This document shows positions 17,542 through 26,108 of a stretch of DNA of 64,000 nucleotides, one piece after another; within the stretch, counting starts at the first letter, position 1; the number at the start of each line of letters is the position of its first letter. The position numbers and the translations under genes were made by a program. The DNA is taken from NCBI RefSeq assembly GCF_012927205.1, contig NZ_JABBGC010000001.1:3348810-3412809 (forward strand), read 5' to 3'. The DNA comes from Chitinophaga fulva (lineage in GTDB: Bacteria > Bacteroidota > Bacteroidia > Chitinophagales > Chitinophagaceae). Under the pieces are notes generated by a model that had not been told where the DNA came from, made no database searches, and saw only the letters and a list, made by a program, of their open reading frames with translations.

Positions 17542-20142
17542 ATGAATCTGAACAACTTCACTATAAAATCGCAGGAAATACTGCAACAAGCACAGCAACT
17601 GGCATTTAATAACCAAAACCAGGCTATCGAAACAGGGCATATCTTAAAAGCCCTGCTGGAAGATAACGACAGCCCGGTGGAATACCTGCTGAAAAAGAAT
17701 GCTGTCAATACCAGCCTGCTCAACACCAAACTCAATGAGCAGCTGCAGAAATACCCTAAGATCGTGGGCGGCGAAGCCGGACAGGTATTAAGTCGCGACG
17801 CCAACAACGTTTTATTGCGTGCAGGCGCCACCATCAAGGAGTTTAAAGATGAGTTTGTAAGCGTGGAACATCTGTTGCTGGCCCTCCTCGGCGGTAGCGA
17901 TGACACCTCCAAACTGCTGAAAGATGCTGGTCTCACCGAGAAAGGCCTTAAAGCAGCTATCAAAGAATTACGTAAGGGCGAGACCGTTAATTCCCAAAGC
18001 GGCGGCACCCAATTCAATACATTACAGAAATACGCTAAAAACCTGAACGAGCTGGCCCGTGAAGGCAAGCTGGACCCGGTGATCGGTCGCGATGAGGAAA
18101 TCCGCAGGACCCTGCATATCCTCTCCCGCAGATCTAAAAACAACCCGATACTGGTAGGTGAACCAGGCGTAGGTAAAACCGCTATCGTAGAAGGGCTGGC
18201 ACATCGTATCCTCAATGGCGACGTGCCGGAAAACCTGAAATCAAAAACCATCTACGGCCTCGACATGGGAGCACTCATGGCCGGCGCTAAATATCGCGGT
18301 GAGTTTGAAGAAAGACTGAAAGCAGTGGTGAAAGAAGTGACCGACAGCGATGGGGACATCATCCTCTTTATCGATGAGATACATACGCTGATCGGTGCCG
18401 GTGCCATGGAAGGCGCCATGGACGCTGCCAACATCCTGAAACCGGCCCTGGCCCGTGGTGAGCTGCGTGCTATCGGTGCTACTACGCTCAACGAATACCA
18501 GAAATATTTCGAGAAAGATAAAGCGCTGGAACGCCGCTTCCAGAAAGTATTGGTAGATGAGCCCAGCGTGGAAGACGCCATCTCCATCCTCCGCGGCCTG
18601 AAAGAAAGGTACGAAAGCCATCACCATGTACTGATCAAAGACGAAGCGATCATTGCTGCAGTGGAACTGTCGCATCGCTACATCACCGATCGTTTCCTGC
18701 CCGACAAGGCGATTGATCTGATCGATGAAAGTGCTGCTAAACTGCGGCTGGAAATGAACTCCATGCCGGAAGAACTAGATGAACTGGAAAGAAGGATTCG
18801 TCAGCTGGAAATCGAAAAAGAAGCGATCAAAAGGGAGAATGATGAAGATAAACTCAGGGAACTGAGTGAAGAAATAGCCCGCCTCAGCGAAGAACGGAAT
18901 ACGTTCAAAGCCAAATGGCAGGCAGAAAAAGAAGTGGTAGATAAGATCCAGGGCGCTAAGTCAGCCATCGAAAACCTGAAACTGGAAGCTGAACAGGCGG
19001 AACGTAACGGTGATTTCGGACGCGTGGCTGAAATACGCTACGGTAAGGTGAAAGAACAGGAAAAACTGGTACAGGACCTTACGGAAGAACTGAGTACAAT
19101 ATCTGCGCACAACAAACGTCTTCTTAAAGAGGAAGTAGATGCGGAAGACATCGCGGAAAATGTGGCCAAAGCGACCGGTATCCCAGTGGCTAAGATGATG
19201 CAGAGTGAAAAAGACAAGCTGCTGCATCTCGAAGAAGAGCTGCACCGCCGGGTGGTTGGACAGGAAGAAGCGATCATCGCTGTGTCCGATGCTATCCGCC
19301 GCAGTCGCGCTGGTTTACAGGACCCGCGCAAGCCTATCGGCTCCTTTATCTTCCTGGGTACTACCGGGGTGGGTAAAACCGAGCTGGCCAAAGCATTGGC
19401 TGAATACCTGTTCGATGACGATCAGATGATGACCCGCATCGACATGAGCGAATACCAGGAAAAACATTCCGTAAGCCGCCTCGTGGGCGCGCCTCCGGGA
19501 TATGTAGGATACGATGAAGGTGGTCAGCTCACAGAAGCCGTACGCCGCAAGCCGTACTCTGTAGTGCTGCTCGATGAAATCGAAAAAGCACACCCGGATA
19601 CTTTTAACGTTTTGTTACAGGTACTTGATGATGGCCGTCTGACCGACAACAAAGGCCGCGTGGTGAATTTCAAAAACACCATTATCATCATGACCAGCAA
19701 CATGGGTAGCCATATTATCCAGGAGAATTTTGAAAACATTAACGATTCCAACAGAGCGGAAATAGTAGATAAAACCAAGGAAGAAGTAATGGGGTTGTTG
19801 AGGACCACCATACGGCCGGAGTTCCTCAATAGGGTAGATGAAGTGATCATGTTCCAGCCACTGATGCGGGATGAAATTAAAGGAATAATTAACATTCAGT
19901 TACAGCAACTGAAGGACATGGTGGCAAAAAATGGCATGATATTGGAATTTTCTGACTATGCAATGGAATATCTTTCTGTACAGGGTTATGATCCGCAGTT
20001 TGGAGCAAGGCCACTGAAAAGATTAATACAGAAAGAAATCATCAACCTGCTCAGCAAAAAAATACTGGCAGGGGACATTGATAAATCCAAACCCGTGCTG
20101 ATCGATGTGTTCGACGGCGTGGTTGTCATCAGAAACAAATAA
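17542..20142 (+). CDS. clpB: ATP-dependent protein disaggregase ClpB
   Basis: This 866-residue Hsp100 chaperone extracts proteins from aggregates together with the DnaK system. Domains in order are the Clp N-domain (1-145), AAA1 with Walker A GEPGVGKT (about 206), a coiled-coil middle domain (about 400-525), AAA2 with Walker A GTTGVGKT (about 605), and a C-terminal D2-small domain. Length and domains are typical of ClpB. AAAAAAAGGAG about 15 bases upstream of the ATG is a plausible ribosome site. The gap 17334-17541 is otherwise AT-rich, and no clear promoter was recognised. A strong terminator follows. Confidence 0.98.
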   Translation: MNLNNFTIKSQEILQQAQQLAFNNQNQAIETGHILKALLEDNDSPVEYLLKKNAVNTSLLNTKLNEQLQKYPKIVGGEAGQVLSRDANNVLLRAGATIKEFKDEFVSVEHLLLALLGGSDDTSKLLKDAGLTEKGLKAAIKELRKGETVNSQSGGTQFNTLQKYAKNLNELAREGKLDPVIGRDEEIRRTLHILSRRSKNNPILVGEPGVGKTAIVEGLAHRILNGDVPENLKSKTIYGLDMGALMAGAKYRGEFEERLKAVVKEVTDSDGDIILFIDEIHTLIGAGAMEGAMDAANILKPALARGELRAIGATTLNEYQKYFEKDKALERRFQKVLVDEPSVEDAISILRGLKERYESHHHVLIKDEAIIAAVELSHRYITDRFLPDKAIDLIDESAAKLRLEMNSMPEELDELERRIRQLEIEKEAIKRENDEDKLRELSEEIARLSEERNTFKAKWQAEKEVVDKIQGAKSAIENLKLEAEQAERNGDFGRVAEIRYGKVKEQEKLVQDLTEELSTISAHNKRLLKEEVDAEDIAENVAKATGIPVAKMMQSEKDKLLHLEEELHRRVVGQEEAIIAVSDAIRRSRAGLQDPRKPIGSFIFLGTTGVGKTELAKALAEYLFDDDQMMTRIDMSEYQEKHSVSRLVGAPPGYVGYDEGGQLTEAVRRKPYSVVLLDEIEKAHPDTFNVLLQVLDDGRLTDNKGRVVNFKNTIIIMTSNMGSHIIQENFENINDSNRAEIVDKTKEEVMGLLRTTIRPEFLNRVDEVIMFQPLMRDEIKGIINIQLQQLKDMVAKNGMILEFSDYAMEYLSVQGYDPQFGARPLKRLIQKEIINLLSKKILAGDIDKSKPVLIDVFDGVVVIRNK

Positions 20143-20181
20143 TACAAGCAATTCTAAATACGACGATACATAGTTAACGAT

Positions 20182-20210
20182 AAACCCCGCGATTCTTCGC
20201 GGGGTTTTTT
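20182..20210 (+). terminator. Intrinsic terminator of clpB
   Basis: The stem AAACCCCGCG (20182-20191) pairs with CGCGGGGTTT (20198-20207) around a 6-base loop, followed by a T-tract. Confidence 0.93.
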
Positions 20211-20256
20211 ATGCCTTCTTTTCGGTAAATTTGAATGAATCAATATTTGTAGCGCT

Positions 20257-20736
20257 ATGATAGGAGAAAGAGAACGGAAATTCATGCAATATGCAGTGGC
20301 TTTGTCCCGCAAGGGGATAGAGCAGGGAGATGGTGGGCCTTTCGGGTCTATCGTTGTAAGAGGAGAGGAGATTATCGGGGAGGGGTGGAACCAGGTGCTG
20401 TGCGAAAATGACCCTACCGCTCATGCGGAAGTAATGGCTATCCGCGATGCCTGTAAAAGGTTAGGTACCTTTCAGCTGACGGACTGCGAAATCTATACCT
20501 CCTGCGAGCCTTGTCCCATGTGCCTGGGAGCTATCTATTGGGCACGGCCCTCAAAAGTGTATTACGCCAATACCAAAGAAGATGCTGCGGCGATCGACTT
20601 CGATGACTCTTTCATTTACCGTGAGATCGCAGTGCCGCATGAAGAAAAGAAAATCCCGCTGATTGAATTGCGGGATGAAGAAGCGCTGAAAGTGTTCCTG
20701 CAATGGAAAGCGATGAATAATAAAACCCTGCATTGA
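20257..20736 (+). CDS. guaD: Guanine deaminase-like nucleoside/base deaminase
   Basis: This 159-residue cytidine-deaminase-fold enzyme binds zinc through HAEVMAI (histidine plus the catalytic glutamate) and SCEPCPMC (two cysteines). Length and the C-terminal part (ANTKEDAAAIDFDDSFIYRE) fit the Bacillus-type guanine deaminase, which converts guanine to xanthine, better than the tRNA adenosine deaminase TadA. A TAAATTTG box at 20226-20233 is a likely -7 element, with no good -33 partner because the clpB terminator occupies that place. Confidence 0.85.
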   Translation: MIGERERKFMQYAVALSRKGIEQGDGGPFGSIVVRGEEIIGEGWNQVLCENDPTAHAEVMAIRDACKRLGTFQLTDCEIYTSCEPCPMCLGAIYWARPSKVYYANTKEDAAAIDFDDSFIYREIAVPHEEKKIPLIELRDEEALKVFLQWKAMNNKTLH

Positions 20737-20756
20737 GCTATTTAGTCATTTAACTA

Positions 20757-20857
20757 TTTTTTTATGGATTTAAGAATTTAGGAATTTTTTGATTTTGAAA
20801 TTTATTCGCTGACATCACTCGCTGCATTCCAAATATCAAAGTTCCAAAATCCGTAAA
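20757..20857. repeat. AT-rich imperfect inverted repeat between convergent genes
   Basis: GGATTT/GGAATTT/GATTTTG units on the left are mirrored loosely by TTCCAAAT/ATCAAAG/TTCCAAAATCC on the right. It resembles the tighter inverted repeats at 24515-24600 and 26024-26108. Confidence 0.4.
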
Positions 20858-20861
20858 TGAC

Positions 20862-21215
20862 TTAATGTTTTATAGCAAAATGGTACGCCCAGAACATCGC
20901 CAGTACCAGGAAAATGATACAGAGGATGATAACGGCGAGGGATATATAATTTTCCGTTTTCCTGCGGGTGCGGTATTTCTTCCGTAATTTTTTCAGGACG
21001 TCCCATTTCATTTCACTGATCCATCCGGGAATTTTTTCCTTGTCTTTGATATTAGACAGGCCTTCCAGGGCTTCACTGCAAAACTCACAATCAGTCAGGT
21101 GCATTTCCACCTCGTGCTGTTCTTCCGCAGACAGCTTGCCCTGCACATAGTCCAGTAGCTGCTGTTGTGTAGGACAGCCCGTTGTGACAAATATATCATT
21201 GAAATGCTCGTTCAT
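20862..21215 (-). CDS. Single-pass anti-sigma factor (zinc-finger type)
   Basis: This 117-residue protein has an N-terminal zf-HC2/anti-sigma-like domain, with cysteines in TTGCPTQQQL and HLTDCEFCSEAL, a basic linker and one transmembrane helix near the C-terminus (YISLAVIILCIIFLVLAMFW). It lies 18 bp after an ECF sigma gene on the same strand, the usual pairing in which the membrane anti-sigma factor holds the sigma factor. The C-terminal periplasmic part is only a few residues, so signal sensing through it is unlikely. Confidence 0.85.
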   Translation of the reverse strand: MNEHFNDIFVTTGCPTQQQLLDYVQGKLSAEEQHEVEMHLTDCEFCSEALEGLSNIKDKEKIPGWISEMKWDVLKKLRKKYRTRRKTENYISLAVIILCIIFLVLAMFWAYHFAIKH

Positions 21216-21233
21216 ATCGTTATTTGATGCAAA

Positions 21234-21815
21234 TTAACGCTTGTTTGCGCGTTGTTGTTTTTCCAGTATTAATTTGAGATTACGTTTGCCATTCTGGATA
21301 TAGCTTTTCACCTGCAACAGGCTGTAACCGGTCTGGTCGGCTATTTCCTGGTAGGATTTCTTTTGCAGGTAGAAGAGCTCTACGCAGACCTTCTGCTCCG
21401 GGTTCAGAAAAGCCAGGGCCTGTTCCATACTGTTAAGCATCAGGTCTTTTTCCTGATGCGACCGTTGATCTTCCTGATCTGCGGCCAGTTCCCCGGCATG
21501 TTTGTCAGTAATCTCTTCCCGATATTTCAGATGATGCTGCCGTAACTGCATGAGGCAATAGTTTTTGGCAACCTGGTATATCCAGGCGCGAAAAAACTGT
21601 ATCTCATGTTTGTTGACGTCAGACAATACCTTAAGAAAAATCTGTTGCACGGCGTCGCGTGCATCTTCTTCATTTTTCAGGTATTTCATGCACATACCCA
21701 GTAATAGCAGGGCATATCGGTCAAAAAGCACACCTATCCATTCACTGTTTTGATCAGTTTTGAACCGTTGCAGTAACTCCTGGTCTGTTAGTTGTTGTAT
21801 CGCTGGATTATTCAC
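21234..21815 (-). CDS. ECF-type RNA polymerase sigma factor
   Basis: This 193-residue protein has a canonical sigma-2 region (LFDRYALLLLGMCMKYL, then EEDARDAVQQIFLKVL) and a sigma-4 helix-turn-helix (KSYQEIADQTGYSLLQVKSY). The start is GTG at 21815, because an in-frame TAG lies two codons upstream and no ATG fits. An 8-bp hairpin (21830-21837 with 21845-21852) lies just before the start. It is paired with the downstream anti-sigma gene. The regulon is unknown. Confidence 0.93.
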   Translation of the reverse strand: MNNPAIQQLTDQELLQRFKTDQNSEWIGVLFDRYALLLLGMCMKYLKNEEDARDAVQQIFLKVLSDVNKHEIQFFRAWIYQVAKNYCLMQLRQHHLKYREEITDKHAGELAADQEDQRSHQEKDLMLNSMEQALAFLNPEQKVCVELFYLQKKSYQEIADQTGYSLLQVKSYIQNGKRNLKLILEKQQRANKR

Positions 21816-21963
21816 AGGCTAAAAAGAATGCTGCCTGTAAGATGCAGACAGCTAAAAAATCCATAAAACTAAGAAATTATGGATTGTAAATATGTATACT
21901 TAAGATAATTCCAAAGGCAGTGATCAAAATCAATGAATAGCTGAATATCAAAATCACACAATA

Positions 21964-23082
21964 TTACATGCTGTCCAATGCCTGTTGCGCGTTGTTTTTG
22001 AGAAAACCGTCCATCCGTATTACCTCGCGGAACAGACGGCGGGCTTTGCCCATTTGTCCTTTGCTGCGGTAGCAGATAGCCAGCTGATAGGTGGCCATTT
22101 CTGCGTATTTGCCGGAGCTGTTGGCGGCAATCCGTTTGTATCTGTCAATGGCCTCGCCGAGGTTGCCCTGTTGTTGGTATACCATGGCGGCCTTATAGAG
22201 ATATTCGTCACTATTGATAGGCTCAGCGGCAGGAGGGGCTTCTTTTTTAGGCTGTGGCGCCGGTTCTTTGATTTCCTGTTTGGGTTCAGGTTGTGGTTCC
22301 GGTTTTTTGTTGTCGCTGTCATTTCCCTTTTCCTTCTCTTTTTTCAGGGAGTCCTGTTGCTTCTGAAGGGCCAGGGCCTTGCGGATGCTATCGGCAGCAT
22401 GTTTTTTCTGCTGTGCTTTCAATGCAGCGGCTTTGGCTTTGGCGATGGAGTCTGCTGCTGTGGGGCGTGGTGGTGCCGGTGCGGCTGTTGCCGGCGGATT
22501 GGCCGTGGTGGCAGCAGGTTTGGCAGCCGGAGTGGTGGTTGCAGGCGTAGCGGCTGTCTGATGACCGGGCGCTGGCGCCGGCTGTTCCGATGTAACGATA
22601 GGCTGATTGGTCACTTCTCCGGAAGGGGGAGTGGCCGTGTCTTTCGCGGCAGGCTGTGCAGAGACCAGCGTACGGGGCGGTGGCGGCGGTTGATTGCGCA
22701 GATGGCCGCGCAATACATACACGCTGGCTATCCCGATCACCAAAAAGGCGATCAGCCAGAAATATACCAGCAGGCTTTCCTTGGTCTTTTCCTTTTTGGT
22801 GTACTGCGCCACCTTATGGACATGGGAAACCGGTTGTATACTGTCATGTATAAAACGCTGGAGTTTTCCGGTCAGGTCCTGGTACTGCTCATTACCCTCC
22901 TGTTCCAGTGCCTGTAGCGCGCCAAAACACAGGTCGCAGTCGGCAAGATGTTGCTCTACGAGGTGTTTTTCAATGTCTGTCAGCCTCCCTTCCATATAGC
23001 GGGGCAACTGATCTTTGCTAAGACAACGGATGCCGGAAAATACCTTTAAAATTTTTTCATTGTTTGGTTTACTACTAAACAT
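21964..23082 (-). CDS. Membrane anti-sigma-like protein with Pro/Ala-rich linker and TPR domain
   Basis: This 372-residue protein begins with a zf-HC2-like segment (LPRYMEGRL and HLADCDLCFGAL), followed by a basic stretch, a transmembrane helix at about 106-125 (FWLIAFLVIGIASVYVL), then a 150-residue Pro/Ala/Thr- and Lys/Glu-rich linker and a C-terminal tetratricopeptide region (DEYLYKAAMVYQQQGNLGEAIDRY onward). The TPR part should be periplasmic, making this an anti-sigma factor with a protein-binding output or sensor domain. Its ATG lies within the end of the upstream sigma-like gene (8-bp overlap), indicating translational coupling. Confidence 0.8.
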   Translation of the reverse strand: MFSSKPNNEKILKVFSGIRCLSKDQLPRYMEGRLTDIEKHLVEQHLADCDLCFGALQALEQEGNEQYQDLTGKLQRFIHDSIQPVSHVHKVAQYTKKEKTKESLLVYFWLIAFLVIGIASVYVLRGHLRNQPPPPPRTLVSAQPAAKDTATPPSGEVTNQPIVTSEQPAPAPGHQTAATPATTTPAAKPAATTANPPATAAPAPPRPTAADSIAKAKAAALKAQQKKHAADSIRKALALQKQQDSLKKEKEKGNDSDNKKPEPQPEPKQEIKEPAPQPKKEAPPAAEPINSDEYLYKAAMVYQQQGNLGEAIDRYKRIAANSSGKYAEMATYQLAICYRSKGQMGKARRLFREVIRMDGFLKNNAQQALDSM

Positions 23083-23644
23083 AACCCTGATTCATATATA
23101 GCTTGGCAAGTTTCCCCTTGGCTGCTTTCAGCTGGTCCCTCAGTTTCTCACGTGTTAATCCCATGGCAGCGGTCAGATCGGCAAAGCTTTTATTATCAAT
23201 ATAGAACTGTGTTATCAGATCACGGTCGTCGGCAGTCATCCGCTGAAGGGCCTGTTCGAGCCTTACGGCCAGGTCCTGGCGGTCGATGATATTGGTACCT
23301 GCTTTTTCGACTTTGTTCTCAATATGCAACAGGTCCCTGCCATCCCGTGACGGGTAGAAGGGGATATTTTTGTCAGGATTATTGAAATATCCTTTCTGAA
23401 TGTGCAATATCCATTCGTTGGCTTTGTAAATAGTCTGGGTTTTAAGACTGGCGCTGAGCCGTTGCAAAAGGGTGGGAAGTACGATGTTGGGGTCTGGCTT
23501 TGGGGCTTTATCCAGATAAGGTAGTGTAATGGCAACCAGTAAATGACTATACCTGTCCATTAGTACACCTTCTGCTTCCCGGTCTTGCTTCCGGGCACGG
23601 GATATAAGTTCCTTATCTGATAAATTGGTTAACTGTTGGTGCAT
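23075..23644 (-). CDS. Divergent sigma-70-like factor with degenerate region 2
   Basis: This 189-residue protein has the same overall plan as the canonical sigma factor at 21234-21815: LMDRYSHLLVAITLPYL aligns with region 2.1, and a helix-turn-helix of region 4 is visible in SFADLTAAMGLTREKLRDQL. However, the acidic DAxD-V/Q region 2.2 that contacts RNA polymerase is replaced by KPDPNIVLPTLLQRL, and the region 2.3/2.4 equivalent is weak. It may bind polymerase poorly or act as a non-canonical regulator. It overlaps the TPR anti-sigma gene by 8 bases. Confidence 0.72.
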   Translation of the reverse strand: MHQQLTNLSDKELISRARKQDREAEGVLMDRYSHLLVAITLPYLDKAPKPDPNIVLPTLLQRLSASLKTQTIYKANEWILHIQKGYFNNPDKNIPFYPSRDGRDLLHIENKVEKAGTNIIDRQDLAVRLEQALQRMTADDRDLITQFYIDNKSFADLTAAMGLTREKLRDQLKAAKGKLAKLYMNQGYV

Positions 23645-23735
23645 AAACTTAATACTCTATATTTACGTATAAAAGCGGAAAAAGTTCATTCAGACGCGAG
23701 ATTATTGGATTAAAAAACGGAATTATACAATTAAT

Positions 23736-24512
23736 ATGCCATACGCGATCGTTGTTGTGCCTGTAGCACCCCTCAGAGCCACCGCCGCACACAGAAGTGA
23801 AATGATTTCCCAGCTGCTTTGGGGCGAAGGCGTGGAAATCGTCAACACAGCCCCCGATGGATGGGTGGAAGTGGTGAACCAGTATGACGGTTATACCGGC
23901 TGGGCTTCTCTCTCTCATCTTGAAGAAGTATCCGAAGAGATATACCAGGCCCCGGCTACCCACTACCTGCCGGAATGGAACAATGAAATTCTGCTCAACG
24001 GTCAACCTATGATCGTACCCTTCGGTTGCTTGCTGAAAGGGTATACCAACCTTTCAGCAAAATGGGGAAATACACAGGTGACTTTACTGGAAAAACCTCA
24101 CATATTACCTGCTGCAGGAACACCGGTGAAGACGAAACATCTGCTGGCAGATGCAATGAAATTTCTGAATACGGCTTATCTCTGGGGCGGCAGGAATGTT
24201 TTTGGGGTGGATTGCTCCGGTTTCGTACAAAATGTATTCAAACTGTCCGGGATACCTTTACTGCGGGATGCGTCTCAACAAGCTACACAGGGTACCACGG
24301 TTGACTTTCTGCAGGAAGCCCGGCTGGGGGACCTCGCTTTTTTTGATAACCCGGAAGGAAGGATCACCCACGTAGGACTGTTGCTCGATGATCACCAAAT
24401 CATCCACTCTTCCGGAAAGGTACGCATAGATCCGATTGACAACCAGGGTATCATTAATGCCGATACTCATGTCAGAACGCACCAACTGCGGATTATCAAA
24501 AGATTCTTCTGA
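23736..24512 (+). CDS. SH3-domain NlpC/P60 cell-wall peptidase
   Basis: This 258-residue protein has two SH3-like domains in the first 120 residues (RSEMISQLLWGEGVEIV, DGYTGWASLSHL) and a C-terminal NlpC/P60 domain with catalytic cysteine in GVDCSGFVQNVF and histidine in RITHVGLLLDD. It resembles YkfC-type gamma-D-glutamyl-diamino acid endopeptidases that recycle muropeptides. No signal peptide is evident, consistent with a cytosolic recycling enzyme. It is divergent from the sigma-like gene and convergent with ppa. Confidence 0.9.
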   Translation: MPYAIVVVPVAPLRATAAHRSEMISQLLWGEGVEIVNTAPDGWVEVVNQYDGYTGWASLSHLEEVSEEIYQAPATHYLPEWNNEILLNGQPMIVPFGCLLKGYTNLSAKWGNTQVTLLEKPHILPAAGTPVKTKHLLADAMKFLNTAYLWGGRNVFGVDCSGFVQNVFKLSGIPLLRDASQQATQGTTVDFLQEARLGDLAFFDNPEGRITHVGLLLDDHQIIHSSGKVRIDPIDNQGIINADTHVRTHQLRIIKRFF

Positions 24513-24514
24513 AA

Positions 24515-24600
24515 ATTTTGGGATTTTCGATTTTGGGATTTTGAGATTTTGTCGGACATCTCCCGAAATCCCAAAATCCCAAAATCGAAAATCCCAAAAT
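24515..24600. terminator. Long AT-rich inverted repeat, likely bidirectional terminator
   Basis: Two arms built from GATTTTGGGATTTT units pair over about 35 bp. The outer 29 positions are identical when one arm is reverse-complemented. It lies between the convergent NlpC/P60 and ppa genes. Confidence 0.7.
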
Positions 24601-24607
24601 CGATTAT

Positions 24608-25147
24608 TTAGCTCTGTTTGAAGATTTTTCTGTAATCTTCAAAGCTCTGGTTAATGATCTGTTCAGCTTTTTCCTTGTTCTGGAATTCTTCCACGATCAC
24701 AGATTTTTTCTCCAGTCTTTTGTACTCTTCAAAGAAGTGTCTCATCTCATCAATAAAATGAGGAGGCAGTTCGGAGATATCATTGATGTGGTTTACGCTC
24801 ATATCGTTAGCTGCCACGGCGATGATTTTGTCATCCGCCTCGCCACCGTCTACCATCTGCATTACACCAATCACTTTGGCTTCAACGATGCACATAGGCA
24901 CACATTCCACCTGAGACAGTACCAGGATGTCCAGTGGATCGTGGTCATCGCAGTAGGACTGAGGAATGAAACCATAATTGGCAGGATAGTACACGGAAGA
25001 ATATAAAACGCGGTCCAGTTTCAGCAGGCCGCTTTCTTTGTCCAGTTCATATTTGGCACGGCATCCCTTTGGAATCTCGATAATAGCATTTACAATGTGT
25101 GGCACCTGAGATCCAGGGCTTACACTGTGCCAGGGATTTGTCATCAT
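24608..25147 (-). CDS. ppa: Inorganic pyrophosphatase
   Basis: This 179-residue family I pyrophosphatase hydrolyses PPi to two phosphates, which drives biosynthetic reactions. The signature metal-binding motif is [10 protein letters not shown], preceded by the [11 protein letters not shown] segment. Length is typical of the bacterial enzyme. ATG codons at 25147 and 25144 are both possible starts. A TAATTTTG box (25305-25312) implies a 5' leader of about 150 bases that carries overlapping inverted repeats. Confidence 0.97.
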   Translation of the reverse strand: MMTNPWHSVSPGSQVPHIVNAIIEIPKGCRAKYELDKESGLLKLDRVLYSSVYYPANYGFIPQSYCDDHDPLDILVLSQVECVPMCIVEAKVIGVMQMVDGGEADDKIIAVAANDMSVNHINDISELPPHFIDEMRHFFEEYKRLEKKSVIVEEFQNKEKAEQIINQSFEDYRKIFKQS

Positions 25148-25201
25148 AATAGTCTACTTTTCTGCTTTTAAGGTTTATTGTTCAATATTGTATTAATGTT
25201 T

Positions 25202-25233
25202 GAAAAGTGAATACAGTATTCACCTCACTTTTC
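25202..25233 (-). promoter_or_regulatory. Mutually exclusive hairpins in the ppa leader
   Basis: GTGAATAC-A-GTATTCAC (25207-25223) overlaps an outer pair GAAAAGTGA (25202-25210) and TCACTTTTC (25225-25233). The two pairings share bases and cannot fully coexist. The rest of 25148-25380 holds the likely promoter box and no gene. Confidence 0.35.
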
Positions 25234-25380
25234 ATGAGGATATGGTCAGTGGTTTCCCTCGTTGGCCTTTGGAAATCAATCACCCCTGCCCATTCATGCA
25301 TCGGCAAAATTAAGGCAACTGATGGTTAATAGCTAAAAATTATCCCTTTCTTACTTAAAAAAGCGCCGAAAGAGGCAAAA

Positions 25381-25860
25381 TCATTTAACTGCAGGAACTC
25401 CCATGCCGCCGGCAGTGGTGTCCGGCGTTAGTACAGTAGTAGAGTCCAGGCCCTGACTGGCCGGGGGAATATAGTTAGGTATGATACTTTCAAATGTTAG
25501 TGAAATCTTCCATTGACCACTTTCCTTTACCAGTTGCAGGATTTCCTGCTGATTGGCGGAGGAGTTCTGGATGGTCACGGAAGCTTTGTTGCCGTTTTCT
25601 TCTACGCCAACGACTTCTATTTTGGCCTTCCGGATTTTTTCCCTTTCCGCATCGCTGCGGCGGCCGTCAAAAATGGAGTAAATCTGTATTACCTGTTGAG
25701 ACTCTTTGGTGGCATAATCTCTTGCCTGGTCGAAGTTCGAATCCTGTATAGCGTGCATAAATGCCAGCGCTACCTCTTGAGGGGTGGCCCGTTTCTTACA
25801 GCTGCTCAGCAGCATCATTCCCATCACTGCCAGTGTCAGAATTCGACGATAATTGGTCAT
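25381..25860 (-). CDS. DUF4878-like lipoprotein
   Basis: This 159-residue lipoprotein has a lipobox cysteine in MMLLSSCKK. The domain is the NTF2-like DUF4878 type: an early helix ATPQEVALAFMHAIQDSNFD, then ASVTIQNSS and SGQWKISLTFE strands. These proteins are small envelope proteins of unknown function. It has its own promoter (25886-25916) with a leader of about 20 bases. Confidence 0.82.
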   Translation of the reverse strand: MTNYRRILTLAVMGMMLLSSCKKRATPQEVALAFMHAIQDSNFDQARDYATKESQQVIQIYSIFDGRRSDAEREKIRKAKIEVVGVEENGNKASVTIQNSSANQQEILQLVKESGQWKISLTFESIIPNYIPPASQGLDSTTVLTPDTTAGGMGVPAVK

Positions 25861-25885
25861 GCGGTCGATAATTATTATATCAGAA

Positions 25886-25916
25886 CAAAAATAGGGTTAA
25901 ACATTCAAATCTGCAA
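25886..25916 (-). promoter_or_regulatory. Promoter of the DUF4878 lipoprotein gene (TTG-N20-TATTTTTG)
   Basis: On the minus strand TTG (25914-25916) and TATTTTTG (25886-25893) are separated by exactly 20 bases. The predicted start lies about 20 bases before the ATG. Confidence 0.7.
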
Positions 25917-26023
25917 AGTACTATCACCGCAATACTGAATCACAGGCTTCCGAACTGAATTATCCCCTTAAAAACCAGGTAACTTACTGCAAAGACCGTT
26001 AAAAAAGCGTTAATATTAAAATA

Positions 26024-26108
26024 TTTTTTGATTTTCGATTTAGGGATTTAGTGATTTCGTATTCAAATCAAAAAATCCCCAAATCAAAAAATCGTAAATT
26101 TTTTAATC
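26024..26108. repeat. AT-rich inverted repeat at the phoH 3' end
   Basis: GATTTTCGATTTAGGGATTT on the left pairs imperfectly with AAATCCCCAAATC/AAAAAATCG on the right. The right arm reaches into the phoH stop codon. It is of the same type as 24515-24600. Confidence 0.55.

Noticed and set aside
21830..21852. 8-bp hairpin just before the ECF sigma GTG start considered as a riboswitch
   Set aside because: A single short stem with no further structure or promoter evidence; it is mentioned with the gene only.
22020..22561. Several long frames opposite or shifted to the TPR anti-sigma gene
   Set aside because: They are by-products of its Pro/Ala/Lys-rich, repetitive codons; the 372-residue frame has the zf-HC2, membrane and TPR order and couples to the sigma gene.
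24507..24607. Repeated GATTTTGGGATTTT units suspected to be a CRISPR-like or tandem array
   Set aside because: The units form one inverted repeat with no equal-length unique spacers, fitting a terminator between convergent genes.
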